Source: Bifidobacterium aemilianum (GTDB taxonomy: Bacteria > Actinomycetota > Actinomycetes > Actinomycetales > Bifidobacteriaceae). Taken from it: a stretch of 64,000 nt of DNA. A program made the position numbers and the translations under genes. The notes below the pieces were generated by a model, which was not told where the DNA came from, made no database searches, and saw only the letters and a list, made by a program, of their open reading frames with translations. Of this stretch, positions 55,716 to 64,000 are shown in pieces. Location of the stretch: contig NZ_PDCG01000001.1 in assembly GCF_003315635.1 (NCBI RefSeq), positions 62,001 to 126,000 of the forward strand, in the 5' to 3' direction. Each line of letters opens with the position of its first letter. The stretch's first letter is position 1.

Positions 55716-58700
55716 TTAGGCATTGAGTGAACGGATGAACTGGGCCTGGGCCATGTCAATGCCATCACTACTGGAGTCGTTCATCCTCACCGAGGCCACG
55801 GCCAAGGTCCTGGCCGGCACGAACATGGCATGGTCCACACAGACCCGTGCGGCATCACTGACGATGTCGGCCACCTCAGTGTTCGGCCATACCGGCAGGT
55901 CGCGGGATGCCAGCAGTTCAGACGCCTCCTCCACGTCCATGGGCACGGGCAGGCACTGGGACTTGGCCCGGGCCATGAGCTCCTGGAGCTCCGGGGCCAG
56001 GGAGGCTATCTGGCCTGGAGCTATATGCTCGCTCATCCGGTAGGCCGCCACGGCCAGGGCGAACTCGTCACGCATCCACTCGGCATAGGCCAGCCGGTAG
56101 TAGGCGTACGCCGCATCGTCCCGGTCCAGGGCAACCCTCAGGGCGTTCAAGCAGGCGGCCCGGGCCGAGTCCCAATCCTCCTTGCGGGCCAGCTGTACGG
56201 CCAGCTTCATATGGGATTGGGGGTAGGCGGGTGCATAGGAGACCAGGGCGTTGAGTTCCGGCAGGGCGGCCTCGACACCTTGGAATTGGGCCAGGACGTC
56301 AGCCAGCTCCATATGGGCGTAGAAGAGATTGTCGGGAATCAGCAGCGTGGACTCGTCATCGGTGGCGAAAAGCCGATTATAGACCACCCGCTCGGCGTAG
56401 GAGTTGAAGTAGCGGGGAACGCCAGGGGCCTTGGCGTACATCTGGTCCAGACTCTGCAGGGCACTGCGCAGGCCGGTGATGGCAGCTGACACCTGCCCGG
56501 AGAACAGCAGGTCCCGGGCCTTGATGCGCTGCTCGTCAAGGTTCTTGGCCAGGGAGAAGGACAGGTTTGGGGTGTCCTGACCATCGATCAGAGCGCTGCT
56601 GACCTGGGGGGCCAATTCGCGCAGTTCGGGGTCGCCAATCCCCTCGACGATGTCCATGGCCTGCTGGGCCTTGCTGACGGAGGGCATGGACTGGTCTGCC
56701 GCCAGTTGATGGAAGCTGTCCACGGCGTTTTGCAGGAGGTCCTCACGCTGGATGGACAGGCCCCGGGCCTGCTGGGTCCCCAGAAGCCTGGCGACCTCAG
56801 GGGTGAAGGCGGTGTCGGAGAGCTCCGGCTCCTCCTGGGAGCCGGCAGGCGAGAAGTCAGCGTCACGCAGGTCGAATTCGGCCTTGACCGCTTCCAGCCC
56901 ACCGGACTGCCCCACACGAATGGTGGCCCCCAGGCGCTGGTAGAAGGCGATGGGGTCGGTCAATCCCATCTCCTCCACCAGTTCCATGAAACTCCTGCGG
57001 TCTATGCGGACCGTCATCAGGGTCCTGACCGTGGGACTCTTATGGAGGAAGCTCAGAGGGTCGTGCTGCTGACGGCCATCCTGGTCGCCGTCATCGCCGT
57101 CGAGACCCTCGAGGGGCGCCAGCGCCTCGTCGGTATCATCACGGTCTTCAGTCATCCCCCGGTCCCCGTCCTTGCCGACGGCTCCGGTTGAGAATACGGA
57201 GAAAGCCTGTGAACCAGCGGATTGTTCACCTTCAGGAAGACTGAAGGCCACCTGGTCGAAGTCCACGCCCGCCATCAGGTCCTTGAATTGCTGGTCGACC
57301 GATTCGCCTTGTCCCGCATCACCCTGGGATTCGATACCCTGGGACTGATTATCTGCTCCCTCCTTGCCTTGGCCAGCGGCAGGCTCGCTCCCCTGCTCTC
57401 CGGAAGCCTCCTCCCCCTGCTCATGGGTATGGCCAGGCTCTGGCCTTGGTCTGGTCTCCTGATTCGTTCCTTGGGATTCCTGACGACCCTCGGCAACCCC
57501 ATCGAGACTGGCTGGGATACCGGGATCGGCAATCGCGTCGAGGCCGGAAGATGCCTCCATGCCCGTGCCGGGCAGGTCGCTCTCTCCCCGGGCTTCGGGA
57601 ACCGATGGGGTGGCCTTGGTCGGGTCGCCATGGATATCGCCATCCTTGGGGTCCGCTTTGGACCGACCCAGGCCCACGTCAGGACTGCGCATGTGCTCGA
57701 AGGCCCGCAAGGCCTGGCTCATCAGCTGGGATATGGCCGAATCCTGCTCGGCGACGGCCTCCTCCAGGCCCATGGAATCCATATGGAGGCTGACTTGGTC
57801 GATCTGCGGGCTGGCACCGAAGGCCAGGGCCGCCATTATCAGGCCCATGCGCAGGTTGTAGCGGGTGCTCATGGCCGCACGCTCGGTCTGGGTCATATCG
57901 GTCCATTCGTGCCTGACCTGGTCGTATCGGCTGGCCGGCATCATCGAACTTCCCGAGGCGGTGTACCCCAAGGCCACCTTGCCCTGGGCGAGATTGGACC
58001 GGTATTCCACATCGAAGCGGAAGGGCAGGCGCAGACGACGCAGGACCTGTGCCAGGGTCTGCCGGTAGACCCATTCGGAGGACTGGGCTGCAGCCGGGTC
58101 GGCAGCGGCAGGGCCAGGGGCCTCCTGCGCCAACATCCGGGCGGTATCGGCCGAGGCTGCCATGATCCTACTGAGGGACCTGCCGCCCCTGTCGTGCAGG
58201 TCCAGATTCTCCCCCTCATCGGGTTTGAGGGCCAGCAGCGCAGGATTCTCCAGGAGGGCCATGTCGATCTGCGCAGCCTGGACCCGGCTGACCGTGTCCT
58301 CGGTGGGATTGGCCCCCATACGGGCGTTGTGCTCCAATAGGGCGCTGATGGCCGCGAAACGGTTGAGGCTGCCTTCGATGTTGAGGGAGGTGAGGGCGGG
58401 TCCGAACTCCAGGGAGTCCCCCCAGGTGAAGAAGTAGCAACCCGAATAACTGGAGGTGTAGAGGTGGAGGGGTTCCGCCCCATGGACAGCCTCCAGGCCA
58501 GGGGTGGTCCCCAAGGCGCCGGCCTGACTCATGAGGTCGGCGAAATAGTCCTCAAGACCGGAGACCCTCATGTTCGTCGCCCGGGCCTCGGCGCTGTCCC
58601 GCACGCTGCGACGGATGGCGCCCATGGGAGCCTCCCGGTTCAGGCGCCGGAAGATGTTGCCTGCCCCGAATCCGATCTGCAGGTCCTGGAGGGAAGGCAG

Positions 58701-59438
58701 GAAGTGGGTGGCGAAGAAGGCGATGCTGATGGCGTCGCGATACGGCAGGTCGACCCTCAGATACTCGGGCAGGAGCGCCCTGGTCTGCTCCAGGGTGTAG
58801 CGGTTGTTGTGCTTGAGCCAGGAGGCCAGCCAGGTCATCTGACCGGTCTCGTCACGGCCGACCACACCACCATGAATCACCCTGATACGCCCCTGATGCT
58901 GGCCCATGAGACTCCGCCCAAGGCCCCGTAGGTCAGCAGCCACATGCTCGGGCCGGTCATGACGGCGCAGACGTTCGTCATCGGCGAGGGTCAAGCTGCC
59001 CTCCTTGCTGAACATGAACACGGGTTCCATGCCATGGGTGTCCATATCCGGGTCCTTGCCGGGGAATACCCGCCCATGCCGGTCAGACAGGGCTATCTGG
59101 CAGAAGAGGTCCTTGCCGGGGAAGAAGCCCAGTGAAAAGGCCTGCCCCTGGCTTTGTGGCAATTGGGCCCAACCCAGCGTCCAGCCCTCGGGAACCCCGC
59201 CAAGGTCCTCAAAACTGCGACGTTTGGTCACCGGCCCCAGCTTTACGCAATCAATGAGCAGCTGGTCGAAGACCCGCGCCTCCTCCTGGTTCAGTGCCCC
59301 CGGCTTCGCGCTGCCGGCGGGCTGGGGTGAGCCAGGGGCCGGCAGGGAGCCGCTCTCTTGCCGTGCCCCGCCGCAGGGGCCGGTCAAGGAACGCTCCTGA
59401 TGGGCGAACTTGGACAAGAAAGACATGAGACTAGCCAT
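55716..59438 (-). CDS. Large protein of unknown function with C-terminal TPR-like repeats
   Basis: 1240 residues; I do not recognise the family. Residues 1-50: Gly/Pro/Ser-rich. About 50-570: a folded region with recurring Trp and Tyr (WTLGWAQLPQ, YSGCYFFTWGDSLEFGP, FRFDVEYRSNLAQGKVALGY). About 600-790: hydrophilic linker very rich in Glu, Gln, Gly and Asp (GHTHEQGEEASGEQGSEPAA). About 800-870: second folded block (VRTLMTVRIDRRSFMELVEE). About 960-1200: helical TPR-like repeats (MKLAVQLARKEDWDSARAACL, AYYRLAYAEWMRDEFALAVA). No signal peptide or membrane helix, so a cytoplasmic scaffold-like protein is my inference. The start ATG 59438 has no good Shine-Dalgarno. It lies upstream of ligA and is divergent from the membrane protein gene. 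Confidence 0.75.
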   Translation of the reverse strand: MASLMSFLSKFAHQERSLTGPCGGARQESGSLPAPGSPQPAGSAKPGALNQEEARVFDQLLIDCVKLGPVTKRRSFEDLGGVPEGWTLGWAQLPQSQGQAFSLGFFPGKDLFCQIALSDRHGRVFPGKDPDMDTHGMEPVFMFSKEGSLTLADDERLRRHDRPEHVAADLRGLGRSLMGQHQGRIRVIHGGVVGRDETGQMTWLASWLKHNNRYTLEQTRALLPEYLRVDLPYRDAISIAFFATHFLPSLQDLQIGFGAGNIFRRLNREAPMGAIRRSVRDSAEARATNMRVSGLEDYFADLMSQAGALGTTPGLEAVHGAEPLHLYTSSYSGCYFFTWGDSLEFGPALTSLNIEGSLNRFAAISALLEHNARMGANPTEDTVSRVQAAQIDMALLENPALLALKPDEGENLDLHDRGGRSLSRIMAASADTARMLAQEAPGPAAADPAAAQSSEWVYRQTLAQVLRRLRLPFRFDVEYRSNLAQGKVALGYTASGSSMMPASRYDQVRHEWTDMTQTERAAMSTRYNLRMGLIMAALAFGASPQIDQVSLHMDSMGLEEAVAEQDSAISQLMSQALRAFEHMRSPDVGLGRSKADPKDGDIHGDPTKATPSVPEARGESDLPGTGMEASSGLDAIADPGIPASLDGVAEGRQESQGTNQETRPRPEPGHTHEQGEEASGEQGSEPAAGQGKEGADNQSQGIESQGDAGQGESVDQQFKDLMAGVDFDQVAFSLPEGEQSAGSQAFSVFSTGAVGKDGDRGMTEDRDDTDEALAPLEGLDGDDGDQDGRQQHDPLSFLHKSPTVRTLMTVRIDRRSFMELVEEMGLTDPIAFYQRLGATIRVGQSGGLEAVKAEFDLRDADFSPAGSQEEPELSDTAFTPEVARLLGTQQARGLSIQREDLLQNAVDSFHQLAADQSMPSVSKAQQAMDIVEGIGDPELRELAPQVSSALIDGQDTPNLSFSLAKNLDEQRIKARDLLFSGQVSAAITGLRSALQSLDQMYAKAPGVPRYFNSYAERVVYNRLFATDDESTLLIPDNLFYAHMELADVLAQFQGVEAALPELNALVSYAPAYPQSHMKLAVQLARKEDWDSARAACLNALRVALDRDDAAYAYYRLAYAEWMRDEFALAVAAYRMSEHIAPGQIASLAPELQELMARAKSQCLPVPMDVEEASELLASRDLPVWPNTEVADIVSDAARVCVDHAMFVPARTLAVASVRMNDSSSDGIDMAQAQFIRSLNA

Positions 59439-59489
59439 AATGATTCATTCTTTCAATCCACACAGACAAGATGTATACAGTGCCGCTTA

Positions 59490-59495
59490 TAGAAT
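59490..59495 (+). promoter_or_regulatory. Putative -10 hexamer of a leaderless membrane-protein mRNA
   Basis: TAGAAT, then six nt, then GTG 59502, with no Shine-Dalgarno. It lies in the short AT-rich divergent region shared with the large TPR-like gene. Confidence 0.45.
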
Positions 59496-59501
59496 AATGT
59501 G

Positions 59502-61727
59502 GTGATTCCAAGAGACCAGTTCCTGCACCGGCACCGCCGGGGCATCGTCGCAGCCCTGCTGACAGGACTGGTCATTATGCTTCTGGAATGCTTCCTGTTC
59601 AACCTCCCCTTCTGGAGGTCCCTGCCGGCCAGCACCGACACCGCCGCGGCCAGCAATAGCCTGGGTTCCGGGATAGAACGGACCCGGGAGGGCCTGATCA
59701 GGGTCACCGATCCGACCCAGGCCTACCTGGAGCTCAAGGCGGACGGCAGCTCCGCCTTCTCACGCATCGACCTGACCAGACCGCCCAACCAGGCCAAGCC
59801 CGGGAAGACCGACGCCCAACCGGTGCTCTCCAGCATCCATGTGCGTCTGGATGGCGACGGGCAAGCCGGCCATTCCACCATGATTTCGAGCAGGGCCCCC
59901 GAATCCCTCTATCTTCAAGCCAGGGCTAGATCAACCCTACGCTTGTGGATCCAGGAGCCTGTGGGCTCCCTGGTGCCTATCTCGGCGGTCAGGGCCAATA
60001 TTCGCGTCCCCTTCCATTACAGCCTGGGACGCCTGTGCACCATGGTCCTCATCGCCATCCTCCTGGCATGCTGGCGGCCCGGCTCCAGGCTCTGGCGAAT
60101 CGGACTGAACACCGGCAGCGGCAGGCAGCGCCTCGCCCTCACCGCCTTCCTTCTGGCCTGCGGGGGGCTGACTATTGCCGGTCTGCTGGGAAAGCTCGCC
60201 TCACCAAGCCCCCTGGTCTTCCACAGTCCCGGCAACTACACCTACGACTTCGACCAGTACGGGCACCTGGCCGATGCCCTCCTCCGGGGGCATGGCTGGC
60301 TGGACCTGCCCGTACCCGACGCATTGGCCCAGTCGTCCGACCCCTATAGGGCCAGCACCCGCGAGCAGCTCCTGGCCCAGGGGGTCTCACCCATCTACTG
60401 GGACTATGCCTTCTACCAGGGCCACTGGTATTCCTACTTCGGCATCCTACCGGCCCTCCTGCTCTTCGCCCCCTACCGGCTGCTCTCCCAGCTGTGGATT
60501 CCCGGGGGAGCCATGCTGCCAGCCACGGCCGCGGTCGGCTTCCTGGCCTTCGGCTTCCTGGCCTTCGGCTCCCTCCTGATCATACGGCTCATCGGCCGTC
60601 TGGCCCCCCACACCTCCCTGGCTGCGGTGAGCATGGCCCTGGCGGCCTTCTTTCTGGGGTCGAACCTGGACTACCTGCTGCTGCGGTCCAACTTCTATTC
60701 AGTCCCCTTCTGCGCATCCCTCCTGCTGACTTCTCTGGGGCTCTGGCTGTGGATGGGTGCGGCCGACCGCCGGCACAAGGCCCGCATATGGTCAGGTCAG
60801 GGGGTGGCTCCCCTCTCCCTACCCCACCTGTCGGGCGGAGCCCTATGCCTGGCGGCCAACCTGGGCTGCAGGCCCACCTTCGCCCTGTCCGCCCTCCTGG
60901 CCTTCCCGCTCTTCTGGCCACAGATTTCGGCCCTCTGGCAGCAGTTGACCCACCACCAGGTCGGCCTGGTCAAGGCCCTACGGGCACCAGCCGCCATCGT
61001 GCTGCCTGCCCTCCTGCTGGTGCTGCCACTGGTCGCCTACAACATGGTCCGGTTCGGCTCGCCCGGGGACTTTGGCAACAACTACCAGCTGACGGTCACC
61101 GATATGACCAACTACCGGCCGGCAGCCGGCAACCTGCCGACCATGCTGGTCTACTATCTTTTCCTGCCCCTGCGATGGACCCCCTCCTTCCCCTTCCTGG
61201 CCATCTCTCCCACCCCCCTGCCCCACTGGGCCTACCATGAGCCTATGGTGGGGGGATTCTTCGCCCTATGCCCGGTAGCCCTCCTGGTCCTGGCCTTGCC
61301 CTGGACTCGCAGGAAGCTGGCCGGCAGCCGGTCCTGGCCCCTCCTCATGACCGGTGCCTTGCTGGGTGTGTTCCTACTGGTATTTGATGCCTACAAGGGT
61401 GGACTCGGTTGGCGCTATATGACCGATTTCGGCTGGTATATGGCCCTAGGAGCCATTCCTGTCATGTTGCTGATGCTCGGCGAGCTGGGGCCGGCGTCCG
61501 GCACAGGCAAAGCTGCTTTGGCAGATGCGGACTTGACCACACCGAAGATGGACCGTCCCTCCTGGTCCATGCGGTTGCGCCGGCTGCTGGTCCTGGCCCT
61601 CCTGCTGGCCAGCCTGGTTCTACTCGCTCTCTCCTGCTTCGTCCCTGGCCGTGACGACGCCCTCATCACCACTGATCCCGACCTCTTCTTTTCGGTGCAG
61701 ACCTGGTTCCGTTGGATGTGGCTATAA
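59502..61727 (+). CDS. Multi-pass membrane protein, glycosyltransferase-C-like topology
   Basis: About 741 residues. One N-terminal helix (about 18-40), an extracytoplasmic stretch of about 110 residues, then ten or more hydrophobic helices to the C-terminus. The large loop after helix 3 holds FHSPGNYTYDFDQYGHLADALLRGHGWLD-type sequence with Asp, Tyr and His, as in GT-C membrane glycosyltransferases, but no family motif is certain. It could use polyprenyl-linked sugars to decorate wall polymers; this is inference. GTG starts at 59499 and 59502 are both in frame; no ribosome site, and TAGAAT fits a leaderless start at 59502. Divergent from the large TPR-like gene. Confidence 0.75.
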   Translation: MIPRDQFLHRHRRGIVAALLTGLVIMLLECFLFNLPFWRSLPASTDTAAASNSLGSGIERTREGLIRVTDPTQAYLELKADGSSAFSRIDLTRPPNQAKPGKTDAQPVLSSIHVRLDGDGQAGHSTMISSRAPESLYLQARARSTLRLWIQEPVGSLVPISAVRANIRVPFHYSLGRLCTMVLIAILLACWRPGSRLWRIGLNTGSGRQRLALTAFLLACGGLTIAGLLGKLASPSPLVFHSPGNYTYDFDQYGHLADALLRGHGWLDLPVPDALAQSSDPYRASTREQLLAQGVSPIYWDYAFYQGHWYSYFGILPALLLFAPYRLLSQLWIPGGAMLPATAAVGFLAFGFLAFGSLLIIRLIGRLAPHTSLAAVSMALAAFFLGSNLDYLLLRSNFYSVPFCASLLLTSLGLWLWMGAADRRHKARIWSGQGVAPLSLPHLSGGALCLAANLGCRPTFALSALLAFPLFWPQISALWQQLTHHQVGLVKALRAPAAIVLPALLLVLPLVAYNMVRFGSPGDFGNNYQLTVTDMTNYRPAAGNLPTMLVYYLFLPLRWTPSFPFLAISPTPLPHWAYHEPMVGGFFALCPVALLVLALPWTRRKLAGSRSWPLLMTGALLGVFLLVFDAYKGGLGWRYMTDFGWYMALGAIPVMLLMLGELGPASGTGKAALADADLTTPKMDRPSWSMRLRRLLVLALLLASLVLLALSCFVPGRDDALITTDPDLFFSVQTWFRWMWL

Positions 61728-61742
61728 CCCAACCCACATAAG

Positions 61743-61789
61743 GTTGACTGCCTTCGGTCAACTGCCTTCGATGGGAGCCGATCCCCATC
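61743..61789. terminator. Convergent terminator region
   Basis: Two hairpins in tandem, GTTGAC/GTCAAC (61743-61762) and GATGGG/CCCATC (61770-61789), between the stops of the membrane protein and the aminotransferase. Likely to end both transcripts; no long T-tract on either side. Confidence 0.5.
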
Positions 61790-61855
61790 AAGCTATGCTG
61801 CGCCCGGCCAGTCATGCCTCCCCATTAGCAGACCCCGCAAACAGTAGATACTCCT

Positions 61856-63052
61856 TCAGCCCAGGAGCCTGTTGACGGACTCCTGCAGGGCCTTGATGTT
61901 GCTGGCGAAAGGCTCAGGCTCAGGCAGGAGGGAGACGGCCATGTAGCCATTGGAGACCATGTCGAAGAAGTAACCCGGCTGGCCGCTGAGCCCATGCTGG
62001 TCGATCAGGTCCAGGACCAGCCGGTCCTCCCCAAGGGCAGCCGGCATACGGACCAGCACGTTCCATCCTCCCTCGGGGCGCTCCAGTGTCAGCAGGGACC
62101 GGGGGTCAGATGCCAACAGCCCCCGCAGGGTCTTGAGATTGGCCTGGGTCCGGGCCTTGACCATGGCGGTGTGGGCCGGTGCGGCCGCCAGGAGGTCTGG
62201 GATCCGCTCGACGATGATGTCACTCATGGGCAGGTAGTCGTCGGCGATCATGTCCAGCCGCCGCTGAGCCTGACTGGTGATGCCTGCCGGACCGGACACC
62301 TGGATCCAGCCCACTTTGGCCTGGGGGGCCGCCAGCATCTTGGAGAAGCCGTCCAAGGCAAAGGTGAGCACGCCCGACTCTCCGGCGAACCGGGACCTGC
62401 CAGGCAGGGGCTCCAGGTCATAGTCGAAGAAGACCTCGTCGGCTATGAGGGCTATCTCGTGGCGACTGCACAGGGCCACCAACTCCCGGCGTTCCTCAGG
62501 CTTGGCATAGGAACCAGTGGGATTGTTGGGGTTGATGACCACCAGAGCCCGGATCCGCTGCCCCTGGGGTCCCTCAAGCTGGGATCGGAGGGCCGCCAGG
62601 TCAATCCACCAGGAGCCATCATAGACCAGTCGATACTGGAGGGCCTGGGCACATTCCAGGCGGGCGATGGAGTCGATGAGCGGATAGCCGGGGGCCGGTG
62701 CCAGTATGGCATCACCTGCGTCACATAGGAGTTTGATGAGCCAGGAGTAGGCCTGGGAGGTTGATGACAGGAGATACAGACTGTCCGGGTCCACCCCGGC
62801 GCCCTCCTGCCCCTGCCCTGATCCTGCAGGAGCCTGGCGCTCGCTCAAGAATTGCGCCAGGGCCCTCCTGGCGGCTTGGGGACCGCGCGGGTCCGCCGAG
62901 TAGACCGTGGGAATCTGGGCCGGAGACAATCCATGGCGGGTGGGGTTGGAGTCATTGAGCCTACGCAGGCTCAGACCCTGGGCTTTTGCCTTGGCCTCGG
63001 CTTGGGCTATGGGGTTGGGATCGCTGATGTCGACTCGGCTGGAAAAACGCAC
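61856..63052 (-). CDS. PLP-dependent class I/II aminotransferase
   Basis: 398 residues. Fold-type I features: VVINPNNPTGSYAKPEE near 172 (substrate Asn), DEVFFDYDL near 212 (PLP Asp and Tyr), Schiff-base Lys in DGFSKMLAAPQAKVGW near 243, and Arg in ANLKTLRG. N-terminal DSNPTRHGL gives the Asn-Pro-Thr stretch seen in aspartate/alanine-type enzymes. Amino donor and acceptor cannot be assigned. GTG start with no ribosome site; TAGGCT lies 6 nt upstream, suggesting a leaderless mRNA. A Gln/Gly-rich insert is near 73-87. Confidence 0.9.
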   Translation of the reverse strand: MRFSSRVDISDPNPIAQAEAKAKAQGLSLRRLNDSNPTRHGLSPAQIPTVYSADPRGPQAARRALAQFLSERQAPAGSGQGQEGAGVDPDSLYLLSSTSQAYSWLIKLLCDAGDAILAPAPGYPLIDSIARLECAQALQYRLVYDGSWWIDLAALRSQLEGPQGQRIRALVVINPNNPTGSYAKPEERRELVALCSRHEIALIADEVFFDYDLEPLPGRSRFAGESGVLTFALDGFSKMLAAPQAKVGWIQVSGPAGITSQAQRRLDMIADDYLPMSDIIVERIPDLLAAAPAHTAMVKARTQANLKTLRGLLASDPRSLLTLERPEGGWNVLVRMPAALGEDRLVLDLIDQHGLSGQPGYFFDMVSNGYMAVSLLPEPEPFASNIKALQESVNRLLG

Positions 63053-63058
63053 GTCATC

Positions 63059-63064
63059 AGCCTA
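63059..63064 (-). promoter_or_regulatory. Putative -10 hexamer of a leaderless aminotransferase mRNA
   Basis: TAGGCT, then six nt, then GTG 63052. No Shine-Dalgarno. Confidence 0.4.
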
Positions 63065-63122
63065 ACCCCATACCCGGTCAGCCAGGTCACCGCCCCCCTG
63101 CCATTGCCCTAGGCAAGACGAA

Positions 63123-63148
63123 GGCCTGGTCTCTGGTGAGACCAGGCC
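63123..63148 (-). terminator. Terminator after polyphosphate glucokinase
   Basis: GGCCTGGTCTC / GAGACCAGGCC, perfect 11-bp stem with a 4-nt loop, followed on the minus strand by TTCGTCTT. It lies about 60 nt past the stop codon. Confidence 0.8.
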
Positions 63149-63209
63149 CTTCATGTCATTGCCGTACAGGGCCAGTAGAGGGCCCCGTCAACGCCAGCAG
63201 ATCAGCTGC

Positions 63210-64000
63210 TCAACGCGACACGACGTCAATCTGTTCGCGCAGGCTGCGGTGGACCTCGCCGCCCACCATATCCGACCTGACAGCCTCCGAGGCGACGACC
63301 AGTTTGGTGGTCGCATAGTATGCCGCACCGATGATGCCAGCCTCGTTGCGCAAAGTCGCCGGAATGATGGGTGTCTTGATGTCGATATAAGGCAGGAAGC
63401 GCTCACTCATACGGCTGACGCCACCACCGACGATGAAAAGGTCGGGGTTGAAGTATTTCTCCAGCATGCCGTAATACTTGGTCAGACGCTTGGCCCACTT
63501 CTTGTAACCCAGCCCCTCGGCCTCACGGATCGACGAAGCGGCGTACTTCTCAGCGTCCCCCTTGCCCTTGGGCAGTTCCAGGTGGCCCAGTTCGGTGTTG
63601 GGCACCAAGACGCCGTCATAGATCAGGGCCGTACCAATGCCCGTTCCCAGGGTGGTGGCGATGACCAGGCCATCACGACCGGCGGCGGCACCGAACTGCT
63701 GCTCGGCCAGACCGGCCGCGTCAGCGTCGTTGACGACCGTGACGGGACGGCCGCAGGCCTCGGAGAAGAGGGCGGTCGGATCCACACCAATCCAGGACTG
63801 GTCCAGGTTGGCCATGAACTCGATGGGCTGCCTAGGCTTGATGGGCGAGGGCATGGCGATGCCCACCGGCGCGTAGTCTGGAACCTCGAAATGCTCCAGA
63901 TGCTCACGTACAATCTTCGCCAGCGCATCGGGAGTCGAGTGCTTGGGGGTCAAAATCTTATGCCGGGGTTCGGCAAATTGCCCATGCTCCAGATCGACCG
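63210..64000 (-). CDS. ppgK: Polyphosphate glucokinase, N-terminal part missing (partial)
   Basis: The open frame continues to the window edge, so the true start lies outside; residues DLEHGQFAEPRHKILTP just inside the edge are family-like. ROK/PpgK features: VVNDADAAGLAEQQFGAA, TTLGTGIGTALIYDG (phosphate loop), ELGHLELPKGKGDAE (in place of the ROK zinc motif) and YFNPDLFIVGGGVSRM near the C-terminus. The enzyme phosphorylates glucose with polyphosphate or ATP, feeding the bifid shunt. 263 codons are visible. A TTG at 63953 could start a shorter frame but would cut conserved sequence, so it is not the start. Confidence 0.94.
   Translation of the reverse strand, partial: VDLEHGQFAEPRHKILTPKHSTPDALAKIVREHLEHFEVPDYAPVGIAMPSPIKPRQPIEFMANLDQSWIGVDPTALFSEACGRPVTVVNDADAAGLAEQQFGAAAGRDGLVIATTLGTGIGTALIYDGVLVPNTELGHLELPKGKGDAEKYAASSIREAEGLGYKKWAKRLTKYYGMLEKYFNPDLFIVGGGVSRMSERFLPYIDIKTPIIPATLRNEAGIIGAAYYATTKLVVASEAVRSDMVGGEVHRSLREQIDVVSR

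Overview
The window looks like a chromosomal core segment from a GC-rich actinobacterium, most likely Bifidobacterium (family Bifidobacteriaceae). The basis is gene order, an actinobacterial-type Mrp, a lineage-style pyruvate kinase, polyphosphate glucokinase, ANTAR regulator PdtaR and a complete argCJBDFRGH cluster. The species cannot be fixed by reading alone. Almost every gene has a recognisable housekeeping family. I see no insertion sequence, prophage, CRISPR array, toxin-antitoxin pair or defence island.

Layout. 1-12.7 kb: the start of a Nif3-like gene (cut by the window edge), DNA polymerase I, PdtaR, a 74-nt tRNA-Leu(CAA), pyruvate kinase, a TerC-family membrane protein, uvrB, coaE, rpsA and folD, all on the minus strand. 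12.8-15.8 kb: a plus-strand metal ABC transporter (lipoprotein, ATPase, permease) with a Fur/Zur-type operator inside the cluster. 15.9-25 kb, minus strand: tlyA, a small conserved-context protein, a HAD phosphatase, a TPR protein with a very long Arg/Gly/Asp/His repeat region, tyrS, two small-operon genes (CmpB-like membrane protein and HD hydrolase) and an SGNH hydrolase. 25.1-34.6 kb: the whole arginine biosynthesis cluster transcribed C-J-B-D-F-R-G-H, with ARG-box-like sites upstream of argC and argG and a perfect 14-bp terminator stem after argH. 35-40.6 kb: a DUF4190 protein, pheT, pheS and a TsnR-like SPOUT methyltransferase. 40.7-44.5 kb: a TPP riboswitch controlling a YkoE-type S component and a single polypeptide fusing both ECF ATPases to the T protein. 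44.6-55.6 kb: M20 peptidase, DUF3043, dihydrolipoyl dehydrogenase, DUF4191, glnA with a GlnR-like site, a PEBP-family protein, Mrp and LigA. 55.7-64 kb: an unrecognised 1240-residue TPR protein, a multi-pass membrane protein, a PLP aminotransferase and a truncated polyphosphate glucokinase.

Much of 0.2-40 kb follows, with rearrangements, the order of the Mycobacterium tuberculosis region that holds pykA, pdtaR, polA, rpsA, coaE, uvrB, tsnR, pheST, argC-H, tyrS and tlyA. It is therefore an ancient actinobacterial backbone rather than acquired DNA.

Most interesting items: (1) the TPR protein with a roughly 430-residue RG/RD repeat region grafted onto a short conserved family and carrying an exact 62-bp in-frame DNA repeat; (2) the large unassigned protein at 55.7-59.4 kb; (3) five genes without a good Shine-Dalgarno site that share a TANNNT hexamer 6-7 nt before the start codon, implying leaderless mRNAs; (4) the TPP-riboswitch/YkoE/triple-fusion ECF unit; (5) a short-variable-loop tRNA-Leu(CAA); (6) a 14-C homopolymer between pyk and the tRNA gene; (7) several readable operators (LacI-type, Fur/Zur, ArgR, GlnR). 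Start sites were chosen from Shine-Dalgarno position, family N-termini and overlap with neighbours.
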